NCBI RefSeq assembly: GCF_016623495.1
Contig: NZ_JAEHHL010000004.1
Location: 124,001 to 188,000 of the forward strand
Direction: 5' to 3'
DNA length: 64,000 nt
DNA from: Thermohalobaculum xanthum
Lineage (GTDB): Bacteria > Pseudomonadota > Alphaproteobacteria > Rhodobacterales > Rhodobacteraceae
Shown: positions 32,085 to 40,359 of the stretch, piece after piece
Position numbering within the stretch: position 1 is the first letter of the stretch
How the letters are laid out: every line of letters starts with the position of its first letter
Position numbers and translations under genes: made by a program
Notes under the pieces: model-generated
The model's database searches: none
What the model was told of the DNA's origin: nothing
The model's input: only the letters and a program-made list of their open reading frames with translations

Positions 32085-34481
32085 TCAGTTCGCCCGTGTG
32101 AAGGTGAGCCCCATGCTGTCATGGAGCGTGATCGGGCCCCCGGCGTAATCGGCCCCGATCGGCGGCGTCGCCAGCGCAAGGCGCCAACCCTCGGTCCCGG
32201 TTCCCTCGGGCAGCAGCTCGAGCGGGTCGATCTCGGGGAGAGAGCCACCCTCCATGTGTGCGACCATGAAGACGGATTCGGCCTTTTCCTCGATCTCGGG
32301 CGCATGCCTGAGGCAGCAGAAGAGGACCCGGCCCTCGATCGGCCGCACATAGTCGAAGCTGTCCCGGTCGCCGAGATTGAACCGCAGCCAGGGACGTGCG
32401 AGCCGGAACGCGCGCAGTCGCATGTTGAAGCGCGTCTGCGCCTCGCCCAGCGTCTCGTGATAGCGCGAGACGTTGCAGTGGTCGTGCATGTCGTCCATCC
32501 ACGCGCGGGCGATCCGCTTGAGCCCGTCGACGGTTAAGGGCGTCGGGCCTTCGAGCGGCGGGTCCACCGCGTTGAGCAGCTTGACGATGACGGCGAGGTC
32601 GTACTGCGTGACCTCGACCAGCGCGGGCAGGAACTCGAGGAACCGCGCAAGCGAGGCGCGTGTCTCGAAGCCCATCTCCTTGAGGCGGCGGAAGGCGCTG
32701 GGGATAGAGTAGGCGTAGTCGTCGATCTGCCATTTGAGCGAGATCGCTTCCTCGGCGACGACCTTGACGCCCCAGCGATCGTCCTGATTGCGGATGAACC
32801 CCCACGAGGCGCGCGCGCCGGCATTGAGAAAATCCATCGGCACGCCCGGAAGCGCCACGTAGGTCAGCATGTTGACCGCCGGATTGTCATAGGCCTTGTC
32901 GAGAATCTCCATCTGCGTCGCACCAAGGCGCGTGTTGACGTTGAGCTTGGGGTTGATCTGGGTCCCGCGGCGCAGCGTGTCGTGATTGGCGCAGCCCGAG
33001 ATCCAGTTCTCGCCGCGCGTCAGGATCTCGCGGATGCGCCAGAACTTCGACAGCCAGAAGGTGTAGAGGAAGGGCGTGTTGTGGGCGAAGGTCAGTGGCC
33101 CCCACTGGAATACGTCCGTATCGCGCTGTCCCTCGATCACGGCCCTGTAGGTCGAGGAGAGCTCCCAGTCTTCCTCCGGCCACGGCCGCCCGTCCTCGAA
33201 GATGAACCAGGGGCGGTAGCGGCGCCCCGCGACCTCCTGCACCATGTCGGCCATCTGCTGCAGGTACTCGTCGTCGTGCCGCATGACCTGCGCGTCCGCG
33301 TCCCACCACTGGAAGTCCTGCGCGCCGTCGACGCGAACCCCGTCGGCCCCGAAATCGACCTTGCGGCGCTGCATCTCGAGAAGGATCGCGCGCACCACCG
33401 GGTTCCGGTAGGCGATGTTCTGCCCGTACATGTTCGGGCCGGCGAAGAAATGCGCGTTCAGCGCCTCGAGCCCCTGGTTGTCGGAATGGCCGTAGACGAC
33501 GTCGAGGATCAGCTTCTTGGGGCCGTCGGGGAAGTTGTGCAGCACTGTGGCCAGGTCGGCCAATTCATCCGGACGCCCGGTTTCCAGGAGGACGGGATTG
33601 ACCGCGGCCATGCCGGCGATGACGACATCATAGCCCCAGTTGGTCGTGTCGGGGCGGCGCAGGTCGACCTCGACGCAGTCGCCGTCCTTGCGCCTCTCGA
33701 CCCAGAAATCGGGCCCCGCCTCGTAGACCGTGGTCGGCTCGACCGGCATGAGCTGGACGGCATCGTAGCCAAGGAAGATCCGCTCCGCTGGCTCGGGCTG
33801 CGCGCCGCGGCGAACCCTGTCGGCAAGCGTCGCGAAGTGACGCGCAAGGCTTGCGAGCGTTCCGCCCGCCGTTGCGGTCGGGACGTGGATCTGGAGGATG
33901 TTCGAAGCGGGTCCGATCTTGGCGACCTCGTCTCCGGGCAGGGTGCGAAAATACTCGGCGTCGGTGCGCGACGCATGGATGCTGGCCACATCGTAGAACT
34001 CCGCCGGGGCGAAGGCGCCGAACGGCAGCGAGGCCGCGAGCGGGTCGAGTATGCGGTGCCAGCACCCTTCGGCATTGCGCCATGTCAGCGCGTAGAAGGT
34101 CCCGACGCGGTCGCGCCTTCCAGCCTCCATCCCAGTCACCGCGATCCAAGCATAGGCGTCGATCCGGGCCATCGGCAGCCGGGTGCGAATGAAGCGATGT
34201 TTCTGCCGGGCGACGCCGAGATCGAGGGGCTCGACCGGTTCGAGAACCTCGAGAAAGACATCCCCGTCGGGGACGCGCAGGTCGACAAGTTCTGGAACCC
34301 AGAAGCCGATCTCGGCCCGCTCGCCGGCGCAATGCGCTCCGAGCCGGCGCGCGATCTGCCGGGCCGCCTCGAACGTCGAGGGCGCCGCGATGAGCACGTC
34401 CCGACACGCGGCGACGAGGGCGGCGGTTGCTGCCTCGTCCGTCCGGACACTGGTCTGCGGTGCATCGGTGGCTTGATCCAC
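32085..34481 (-). CDS. gghA: Glucosylglycerol hydrolase (GH13 family)
   Basis: A 798-residue glycoside hydrolase predicted to split glucosylglycerol into glucose and glycerol when salt stress ends. GH13 regions are visible but altered: region I LDVVYGHS (about 326-333), region II GVRVDGAQDF with nucleophile Asp385, region III FIFEDGRPW with acid/base candidate Glu429, and region IV GCANHDT with His500/Asp501. The wording, the long N-terminal domain and the neighbourhood match GghA of cyanobacteria and marine proteobacteria rather than amylases or sucrose phosphorylase. The GTG start at 34481 follows GAGGAG by about 10 bases. It is divergent from gpsA-ggpP-ggpS across a 1-kb control region, so synthesis and breakdown can be oppositely regulated. 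Confidence 0.85.
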   Translation of the reverse strand: MDQATDAPQTSVRTDEAATAALVAACRDVLIAAPSTFEAARQIARRLGAHCAGERAEIGFWVPELVDLRVPDGDVFLEVLEPVEPLDLGVARQKHRFIRTRLPMARIDAYAWIAVTGMEAGRRDRVGTFYALTWRNAEGCWHRILDPLAASLPFGAFAPAEFYDVASIHASRTDAEYFRTLPGDEVAKIGPASNILQIHVPTATAGGTLASLARHFATLADRVRRGAQPEPAERIFLGYDAVQLMPVEPTTVYEAGPDFWVERRKDGDCVEVDLRRPDTTNWGYDVVIAGMAAVNPVLLETGRPDELADLATVLHNFPDGPKKLILDVVYGHSDNQGLEALNAHFFAGPNMYGQNIAYRNPVVRAILLEMQRRKVDFGADGVRVDGAQDFQWWDADAQVMRHDDEYLQQMADMVQEVAGRRYRPWFIFEDGRPWPEEDWELSSTYRAVIEGQRDTDVFQWGPLTFAHNTPFLYTFWLSKFWRIREILTRGENWISGCANHDTLRRGTQINPKLNVNTRLGATQMEILDKAYDNPAVNMLTYVALPGVPMDFLNAGARASWGFIRNQDDRWGVKVVAEEAISLKWQIDDYAYSIPSAFRRLKEMGFETRASLARFLEFLPALVEVTQYDLAVIVKLLNAVDPPLEGPTPLTVDGLKRIARAWMDDMHDHCNVSRYHETLGEAQTRFNMRLRAFRLARPWLRFNLGDRDSFDYVRPIEGRVLFCCLRHAPEIEEKAESVFMVAHMEGGSLPEIDPLELLPEGTGTEGWRLALATPPIGADYAGGPITLHDSMGLTFTRAN

Positions 34482-34693
34482 GGCCGGGTTCTCCTCGAAG
34501 CGGGGGGCGTGGCAGTGTAGATGGCGCGGGGGTATCGCGGCGCGAGCCCTCCGTGCGATCTACGCCGCCGCGATCCTCGATGGTTCAACTGCGTCGTGCT
34601 TCGTGCGCCTCGCGCAGTCCGCGGGCAGTCCGGCGATCTCGAACCGGATCACGGCCATGCCGATCCGCGGGCGCGACACGCTCGGTCCTCCAT

Positions 34694-34709
34694 TTTCTGC
34701 CGGCAGAAA
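34694..34709. promoter_or_regulatory. Perfect 16-base palindrome upstream of gghA
   Basis: TTTCTGCCGGCAGAAA is a perfect two-fold symmetric site 213 bases before the gghA start, in the divergent region with the glucosylglycerol genes. Its size suits a dimeric regulator. No regulator gene is adjacent, so its binding protein is unknown. Confidence 0.45.
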
Positions 34710-35228
34710 TCGCATCCCAAGCCCTTCGCCCGGGAAGGCGGTAGATCTGATGTTTGCCGAACGCATCGCTCGACCCCTGTCATTCTCACGGTAAAGGCAA
34801 TCGCTCCGAACAGATGAGTCTGCATGAGCAGGGGATCATACGAAACGCATCGCGGTGTCTTCAAGTTCTGTTCTGACAATTTGTACGGGGAGGCATGTAT
34901 GAATCTGATCTACAATTTTCTATTTTTATTTATACTTTGATTCATTCCGGTCTTGCGTCCCCGGCTGGAATGCTGCGATGCGGTGCCATGCTGCGCTGAC
35001 CTCGGGCGCCGTATTTATTAATTTCTCCCGAACATATCGCGATACGCCAAATAAAAATGTGCTCAGTTTGGGAATTCAATGTAAACATCCGTTTGTGAAA
35101 AAATCATAACCTCAGATCAACGCATGCGTGGCTTGCACAATAATCGGGCACTTGGTCGATAACATGCCAATCTCGGATGCATTATCACGATTCAATCGCG
35201 GGGGATGGGGGCTTTCGGCCTTCAGGAC

Positions 35229-35256
35229 TTGATCGTTGGTCCGCTTTGGTTATATT
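35229..35256 (+). promoter_or_regulatory. Candidate sigma-70-type promoter for gpsA-ggpP-ggpS
   Basis: TTGATC (35229-35234) and TATATT (35251-35256) are separated by 16 bases. The -10 matches consensus at five of six positions and the -35 at four. Transcription would start near 35263 and give a leader of about 225 bases before the gpsA ATG at 35489. Confidence 0.4.
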
Positions 35257-35488
35257 GTGCATCTGCGAAATGAGACGGCGGTCCCGGCGGCGCCACGTCT
35301 TTCAAATCCCCCGGCGCGGTCAGCGCCCGCTTCTCGCCTCTGGTGGAGGCCATCATTGGGGGAGTAAACAGTTCCCGTAGCCGAGCATGATCGGGAGTGC
35401 CATGACGAGCCGCCCGGAAAAGCACCGCCCTGATGCGGAACACCGCGCTGCCAGCCCGAGTGCCGGCAGCGGCGAGGGAGGTCTGGGC

Positions 35489-36628
35489 ATGAACGCATTC
35501 GACACCGGTCTGGGATCCGCGAGCAGCGCTCGCAGCGGCCCATACGCGCGTGTCGGCGTGGTCGGCGCAGGCGCATGGGGAACGGCGCTCGCGGTCATCG
35601 CGGCACGCGCCGGGCGCGCGGTCACGCTGTGGGGGCGTGACGAGGCCGCAATCGCCGAGATGATCGAGACGCGCGAGAACGCGCGATACCTGCCCGGCAT
35701 CACGCTGCCCGCCGAGATCAATCCGACTGCCGATCTGAAGGAACTCGCTCGTGACAGCGATGCCGTGCTCATCGTCACGCCGTCCGAGACGATCCGCGAG
35801 ATCACGCGTGCGCTCGCTCCGCTCCTGCCCGACGGCGTTCCGGTCGTGCTGTGCGCGAAGGGGATCGAGGCGGGATCCGGCCTGCTCATGTCGGGGGTCG
35901 CGGCCGAGGAGTTGCCGGGACGGCCGATCGGGGCGCTCTCGGGGCCGACCTTCGCGGACGAGGCGGCTGCGGGACATCTCACGGCGGTGACCATCGCGTC
36001 CGACTTTCCGGCCGGGATGCCTGCGGCGGAAACGCCGGCCGCGCGGATGGCGCTGAGCCTCGGCACGGCGAATTTCCGGCCCTACATCTCGGACGACCTG
36101 GTCGGCGTCGAGGTGGGCGGTGCGGTCAAGAACGTCGTGGCCATCGCTTGCGGGATCGCCGCGGGCGCGGGCTTCGCCGCCAACACCCGGGCCGCGCTCA
36201 TCACCCGGGGCCTCGACGAGATGAAGCGTCTGGCCGAGGCGATCGGCGGTCGCCGCGAGACGGTGACCGGCCTTGCCGGCGTCGGGGACCTGACGCTGAC
36301 CTGCTCGTCGACCCATTCGCGCAACCTCAGCCTTGGCATGCAGCTGGGGCAGGGGCGGCCGCGTGCGGAATGTTTCGATGGCCGCCCGGTTGTCGTCGAG
36401 GGCGAGGCGAATGCCATCTCGGTGACCGACCTGGCGCGCATGAAGAGCGTCCACATGCCGATCGCCGAGGCGGTGCGCGCCATCCTGCACGAGGGGGCGC
36501 CCATCGGGCAGACCTTCGCGCGCCTCTGGACACGGCCCATCGAGGCCGAGCCGCGCGCGCTGCAACTTGCGCTCGACCACCCCGCGCCTGAGTCCCAGGT
36601 GCGCGACCTTGCGGGGCGGATGCCCTGA
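35489..36628 (+). CDS. gpsA: NAD(P)H-dependent glycerol-3-phosphate dehydrogenase
   Basis: A 379-residue cytoplasmic dehydrogenase that reduces dihydroxyacetone phosphate to sn-glycerol-3-phosphate. The cofactor loop is VGVVGAGAWGTALAVIAARA. The catalytic lysine is in EVGGAVKNVVAIACGI, and LAGVGDLTLTCSSTHSRNLS is the usual substrate-site stretch. I chose the ATG at 35489 with GGGAGG 7 bases upstream; earlier in-frame ATGs (35387, 35402) would add a low-complexity tail. It is about 40 residues longer than ordinary GpsA, mostly at the N-terminus. It overlaps ggpP (TGATG) and so is translationally coupled to glucosylglycerol synthesis, implying a dedicated supplier of the acceptor rather than the lipid-synthesis copy. 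Confidence 0.92.
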   Translation: MNAFDTGLGSASSARSGPYARVGVVGAGAWGTALAVIAARAGRAVTLWGRDEAAIAEMIETRENARYLPGITLPAEINPTADLKELARDSDAVLIVTPSETIREITRALAPLLPDGVPVVLCAKGIEAGSGLLMSGVAAEELPGRPIGALSGPTFADEAAAGHLTAVTIASDFPAGMPAAETPAARMALSLGTANFRPYISDDLVGVEVGGAVKNVVAIACGIAAGAGFAANTRAALITRGLDEMKRLAEAIGGRRETVTGLAGVGDLTLTCSSTHSRNLSLGMQLGQGRPRAECFDGRPVVVEGEANAISVTDLARMKSVHMPIAEAVRAILHEGAPIGQTFARLWTRPIEAEPRALQLALDHPAPESQVRDLAGRMP

Positions 36629-37458
36629 TGATGACCGCACCGACAACAGCCCGCCCGGCGAGCCGTCTTGCCGGGGCCAGCTTCGTATTGGCGACCGACC
36701 TCGATGGAACCTTCCTCGGCGGGTCGCTTGCCGAGCGGCGCGCTCTCTACGACTGGATCGAGGGGCATCGCGACGAGATCGGCCTCGTCTTCGTGACGGG
36801 TCGGGATCCCCGCTTCATCGAAGGGCTCTGCGCCGGCGACGAGGGGCTTGCCGCGCCCTGGCCGGACTACGTGATCGGCGATGTCGGCACGACGATCGCC
36901 GAGGTTCTTCCGCCCAACGAAGGGTCCCGCATCCGGCCGATCCCGGCGCTCGAGACCGAGATCTCGGATGCTTGGGCGGACAAGGGACAGATCGTGCGCG
37001 CGGCACTGGACGGGCATCCGGGCCTCGAAATTCAGCAGACCGAATTCCGCTACCGGGTCAGTTATCACTTCGACCCGAAAACCTATTGCTCCACGGCCGA
37101 GCAGAAAGTCTCGCGCCTCGGCCTCGACCATCTCATCTCGGATGACCGGTATTTCGACGTCCTGCCGAGAGGGATATCGAAGGGCCCGTCGTTGCGTCGC
37201 CTGGTCGATCATCTGGGCGTCGCACCCGGCCGGGTGCTGGCCGCGGGCGACACGCTCAACGATCTTTCGATGCTCGAGTCCGGCCTCAAGGCCGTCGCCG
37301 TCGGCGGGTCCGAGCCTGCGCTGATCGAGCGGCTCGGCGACCGCCCGCAGGTCCACAAGGCGCTGCGGCATGGCGCCGGCGGGATCGCCGAGGCGGTGGC
37401 CGTCTTCGATCTGTTCACCCCTCCGCCCATTCACCCGGGAGCTTCCGATGCCCTCTGA
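36628..37458 (+). CDS. ggpP: HAD-family phosphatase, probable glucosylglycerol-3-phosphate phosphatase
   Basis: A 276-residue cytoplasmic hydrolase of the HAD superfamily, sucrose-phosphatase-like (Cof/S6PP) branch. Motif I is VLATDLDGTFLGG with the two aspartates, motif II VFVTGRDPR, motif III the lysine in GISKGPSLRRL, and motif IV AAGDTLNDLSML. It sits between gpsA and ggpS with overlaps on both sides (1 base with gpsA, 11 bases with ggpS). In pseudomonads and relatives a HAD phosphatase domain is fused to the N-terminus of glucosylglycerol-phosphate synthase; here the same two activities appear as coupled separate genes. The function follows from context, and the HAD assignment is firm. 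Confidence 0.82.
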   Translation: MMTAPTTARPASRLAGASFVLATDLDGTFLGGSLAERRALYDWIEGHRDEIGLVFVTGRDPRFIEGLCAGDEGLAAPWPDYVIGDVGTTIAEVLPPNEGSRIRPIPALETEISDAWADKGQIVRAALDGHPGLEIQQTEFRYRVSYHFDPKTYCSTAEQKVSRLGLDHLISDDRYFDVLPRGISKGPSLRRLVDHLGVAPGRVLAAGDTLNDLSMLESGLKAVAVGGSEPALIERLGDRPQVHKALRHGAGGIAEAVAVFDLFTPPPIHPGASDAL

Positions 37459-38992
37459 TCTTGTGATCGTCTATCACCGCCAGCCTTACGAGGAGGTCGA
37501 GATCGATGGCCGGATCGTGCGGCGCGAGAACAGCTCTCCGAACGGCATCGTGCCGACGCTCAAGAGCTTCTTCGGGCGGGTCGGGCACGGCGCCTGGGTC
37601 GCATGGAAGCTTGCCGACGATCCGGCCGACCCGGACTGGGAGCGCGTGATCGAGATCGAGGACAGCTTCGGGCAATATACCGTGTCGAGGCTGCCGCTGA
37701 CCGAGGCGCAGGTGCGCAGCTTCTATCACATCACGTCGAAAGAGGCCTTCTGGCCGATCCTGCACTCGTTCAAGGAGCGCTACAATTACGATCCGGTCGA
37801 CTGGCCCGTGTTCCGCGAGGTGAACTGGGCTTTCGCCGAGGCCGCGGCCGCCGAGGTCGCGCCCGGCGGCGTGGTCTGGATCCACGACTACAACCTGTGG
37901 CTCGTGCCCGGCTATGTGCGCCGCCTGCGTCCCGACGTGAAGATCGCGTTCTTCCATCACACGCCGTTTCCGTCGGCCGACATGTTCAACGTGCTGCCCT
38001 GGCGGCGCGAGATCGTCGAAAGCCTGCTGGCCTGCGACGAGGTGGGCTTCCACATCCCGCGCTACGCCGCGAACTTCGTGTCGGTGGCGCGCAGCGTGTT
38101 CGATGTTGCCGTCACCGGCGAGGAGAAGACGCGCGCGGATTTCGCGCCCGAGGGCATGGCGCTGGCCGAGCACCGCGTCCCCACGCGGATCGCACATGGC
38201 AGCCACGAGGTGCTTCTGAGCGCATTCCCGGTCGGCGTCGACGCCGCCTATATCCGCGACCTGGCCGAGCGCGAGGATACCGTGGCGCGCGCCGCCGAGA
38301 TCCGCGAGGGGCTCGGCGAATGCAAGATGATGATCTCGGTCGCGCGCACCGATTACACCAAGGGGAATGTCGAGCAGCTCCTCGCGTTCGAGCGCCTGCT
38401 CGAACGACGCCCGGATCTGCGCGGCAAGGTGCGGCTGATGCATGTTTCGGTCACCGCGAACCGCAACATGACGGCCTATGAAGAGGTGCAGTCCGAGATC
38501 GAGCAGATCGCCGGCCGCATCAACGGGCGCTTCGGGAGCTTCGAGTGGCAGCCGCTGTCGCTGATCGGGACCGCGATCCCGTTTCGCGAGCTGGTCGCCT
38601 ATTATCGCGCCGCCGATGTCGCCTGGATCACGCCGCTCTGCGACGGTCTCAACCTCGTGGCCGCGGAGTTCTGTGCGGCGCGCACCGACGGGGATGGCGT
38701 CCTCGTCCTGTCGGAATTCGCCGGCATCGCGGTCGAGCTGTCCGAGGCGATCATCACCAATCCCTTCTCGCATCGCTCGATGGACTCGGCGGTCGACCAG
38801 GCCCTCGCGATGGGCGAGGCCGAGCGTCGCTCGAGGATGCAGGCACTGCGCACCAAGGTCGCTCGCTACGACATCCGGGCCTGGGCGGCCGAGCAGCAGC
38901 GGCTCTTCGATGCGATCCATCTGCCCGATGCGGAGCCCCTGGCCGGAGACCGGCCCGGTACTGCGACTTCCGCCCCGAAGGACGCTGCCTGA
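37448..38992 (+). CDS. ggpS: Glucosylglycerol-phosphate synthase
   Basis: A 514-residue retaining glycosyltransferase of the GT20 family. It is predicted to join ADP-glucose to glycerol-3-phosphate, giving glucosylglycerol phosphate. Segments such as SSPNGIVPTLKSFF, YHITSKEAFWPILHSF, WIHDYNLWLVPGYVRRL and FFHHTPFPSADMFNVLPWRR closely follow cyanobacterial GgpS and differ from trehalose-6-phosphate synthase OtsA, and YRAADVAWITPLCDGLNLVA is the sugar-nucleotide end. The ATG at 37448 has GGGAG 6 bases upstream and overlaps ggpP by 11 bases. A strong terminator follows at 39030. The product glucosylglycerol is a compatible solute for salt tolerance. Confidence 0.92.
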   Translation: MPSDLVIVYHRQPYEEVEIDGRIVRRENSSPNGIVPTLKSFFGRVGHGAWVAWKLADDPADPDWERVIEIEDSFGQYTVSRLPLTEAQVRSFYHITSKEAFWPILHSFKERYNYDPVDWPVFREVNWAFAEAAAAEVAPGGVVWIHDYNLWLVPGYVRRLRPDVKIAFFHHTPFPSADMFNVLPWRREIVESLLACDEVGFHIPRYAANFVSVARSVFDVAVTGEEKTRADFAPEGMALAEHRVPTRIAHGSHEVLLSAFPVGVDAAYIRDLAEREDTVARAAEIREGLGECKMMISVARTDYTKGNVEQLLAFERLLERRPDLRGKVRLMHVSVTANRNMTAYEEVQSEIEQIAGRINGRFGSFEWQPLSLIGTAIPFRELVAYYRAADVAWITPLCDGLNLVAAEFCAARTDGDGVLVLSEFAGIAVELSEAIITNPFSHRSMDSAVDQALAMGEAERRSRMQALRTKVARYDIRAWAAEQQRLFDAIHLPDAEPLAGDRPGTATSAPKDAA

Positions 38993-39029
38993 CCCCTTCG
39001 CGCACGTAGCGCAGATGATATTTCGAGTG

Positions 39030-39066
39030 AAAATGGCGCCCCGGACAAGCTCCGGGGCGCCATTTT
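39030..39066 (+). terminator. Rho-independent terminator after ggpS
   Basis: Perfect 16-base arms AAAATGGCGCCCCGGA (39030-39045) and TCCGGGGCGCCATTTT (39051-39066) enclose a 5-base loop, with the T-run at the end of the right arm. It lies 38 bases after the ggpS stop and directly before the hut promoter region, separating the two units. Confidence 0.85.
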
Positions 39067-39083
39067 CGCTGGTCGATCAAACT

Positions 39084-39112
39084 TTGACATAAGCATATTA
39101 TGAGTATACATA
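39084..39112 (+). promoter_or_regulatory. Candidate promoter of hutI-hutH
   Basis: TTGACA (39084-39089), a perfect -35, is followed after 17 bases by TACATA (39107-39112) as a moderate -10. The spacer and -10 carry small symmetric elements (GTATAC; TTATG with CATAA) that could bind a HutC-type regulator. An in-frame ATG at 39100 falls inside this promoter. Confidence 0.5.
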
Positions 39113-39147
39113 ACGCGAAACCCACATCGAATCGCGAGGATGCTGCG

Positions 39148-40359
39148 TTGGATCCTTCTGATATCGTCATCTCGAACATCACGATCGCCACGATGCAGCC
39201 CGGTCAGGGCGCCTATGGCCTGGTTCCCGATGGCGCGGTCGCCCTCAGCGACGGCCGGATCGAATGGGTGGGGCCGGCGTCGGAGCTCCCCGTTGAATAC
39301 CGCGCCACGGCGCGCGAGGACGGCGGCGGCCGGCTCATGACCCCGGCGCTGATTGACTGCCACACGCATCTTGTCTTCGGTGGCGATCGCGCCCGTGAGT
39401 TCGAGATGCGGCTCGAGGGCGCGAGCTACGAGGAAGTCGCGCGCGCAGGCGGCGGCATCGTCTCGACCGTCCGGGCCACCCGTGCGGCGGACGAGCAGGA
39501 ACTGACCGCTGGCGCGCTGTCGCGCCTCGATGCGCTGATCGCCGAAGGTGTCACGACTGTCGAGGTCAAGTCGGGCTATGGGCTCGACCGCGAGACCGAG
39601 CTGCGAATGCTGCGCGTCGCGCGCAAGCTGGCGGCGGCGCGCCCGGTCAGGATTCGCACGACCTTCCTCGGGGCGCATGCCGTGCCGCCCGAATATGCGG
39701 GCCATGCCGATGCGTATATCGACGAGGTCTGCATTCCGACGCTCGACGCGGCGGCGGCCGAAGGGCTGGCCGATGCCGTAGATGGCTTCTGCGAAGGCAT
39801 CGCGTTCTCGCCTGCCCAGATTGCCCGCGTCTTCGATCGGGCGAAGGCGCTTGGTCTGCCACTCAAGCTCCATGCCGAACAGCTGTCGAATCTGGGTGGG
39901 ACCGCGCTGGCGGCGTCCCGCGGCGCCCTGTCGGCCGACCACCTGGAGTATCTCGATGCCGACGGCGTCGGCGCGATGGCGAAATCGGGAACCGTCGCGG
40001 TTCTGTTGCCGGGGGCGTTCTACACGCTGCGCGAGACGCAGTTGCCGCCGGTCGGCTTGCTGCGCGAGGCAGGCGTTCCCATCGCGGTGGCGACGGACTG
40101 TAATCCGGGGTCGTCGCCACTCACCTCGCTGCTCCTGACGCTGAACATGGCCTGCACGCTCTTCCGGCTGACCCCTGAGGAAGCCCTTGCCGGTGCGACG
40201 CGCATCGCGGCGCAGGCGCTGGGCCTGACGGATTGCGGGGTGATCGCGGCCGGCAAGCGGGCCGACCTCGCGGTCTGGGATGTCGCGCATCCGGCCGAGC
40301 TTTCCTATCGCATCGGGTTCAACCCGCTCCATCGCCGCATTTTCGGGGATCAGGCATGA
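39148..40359 (+). CDS. hutI: Imidazolonepropionase
   Basis: A 403-residue metal-dependent amidohydrolase for the third step of histidine degradation, hydrolysing imidazolone-5-propanoate to N-formimino-L-glutamate. The metal site is in [16 protein letters not shown], with later ligands in [12 protein letters not shown] and [18 protein letters not shown] is a further family segment. I chose the TTG at 39148 with GAGGA 7 bases upstream, because that gives family-typical length and because the upstream ATG at 39100 lies inside a good promoter. It overlaps hutH as ATGA. hutU, hutF and hutG are not within the window. Confidence 0.9.
   Translation: MDPSDIVISNITIATMQPGQGAYGLVPDGAVALSDGRIEWVGPASELPVEYRATAREDGGGRLMTPALIDCHTHLVFGGDRAREFEMRLEGASYEEVARAGGGIVSTVRATRAADEQELTAGALSRLDALIAEGVTTVEVKSGYGLDRETELRMLRVARKLAAARPVRIRTTFLGAHAVPPEYAGHADAYIDEVCIPTLDAAAAEGLADAVDGFCEGIAFSPAQIARVFDRAKALGLPLKLHAEQLSNLGGTALAASRGALSADHLEYLDADGVGAMAKSGTVAVLLPGAFYTLRETQLPPVGLLREAGVPIAVATDCNPGSSPLTSLLLTLNMACTLFRLTPEEALAGATRIAAQALGLTDCGVIAAGKRADLAVWDVAHPAELSYRIGFNPLHRRIFGDQA

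Larger units (their letters stand above)
34482..35488. other. 1-kb divergent control region with an AT-rich core
   Basis: This gap separates the glucosylglycerol hydrolase from the biosynthetic operon. The stretch from about 34,800 to 35,260 is clearly AT-richer than the rest of the window, with runs such as TTTTCTATTTTTATTTATAC. It holds a 16-base perfect palindrome (34694-34709), a candidate promoter (35229-35256) and a possible 13-codon hydrophobic leader frame (34899-34940). Frames of 60-70 codons on both strands near 34,560-34,790 lack ribosome-binding sites and motifs, and I do not call them genes. It probably carries salt-responsive control elements. Confidence 0.55.

Noticed and set aside
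32085-34481. Trehalose synthase, amylase or sucrose phosphorylase as the identity of the GH13 gene
   Set aside because: The long N-terminal domain and altered regions I and III do not match those families, whereas they fit GghA.
34560-34766. 68-codon minus-strand frame downstream of the palindrome region
   Set aside because: No ribosome-binding site, no motif, and it overlaps another frame of similar length on the plus strand.
37448-38992. Trehalose-6-phosphate synthase (OtsA) as the identity of the GT20 gene
   Set aside because: The sequence wording follows GgpS, and the neighbours (gpsA, HAD phosphatase, GghA-like hydrolase) point to a glycerol-phosphate acceptor. OtsA remains the main alternative to exclude by phylogeny.
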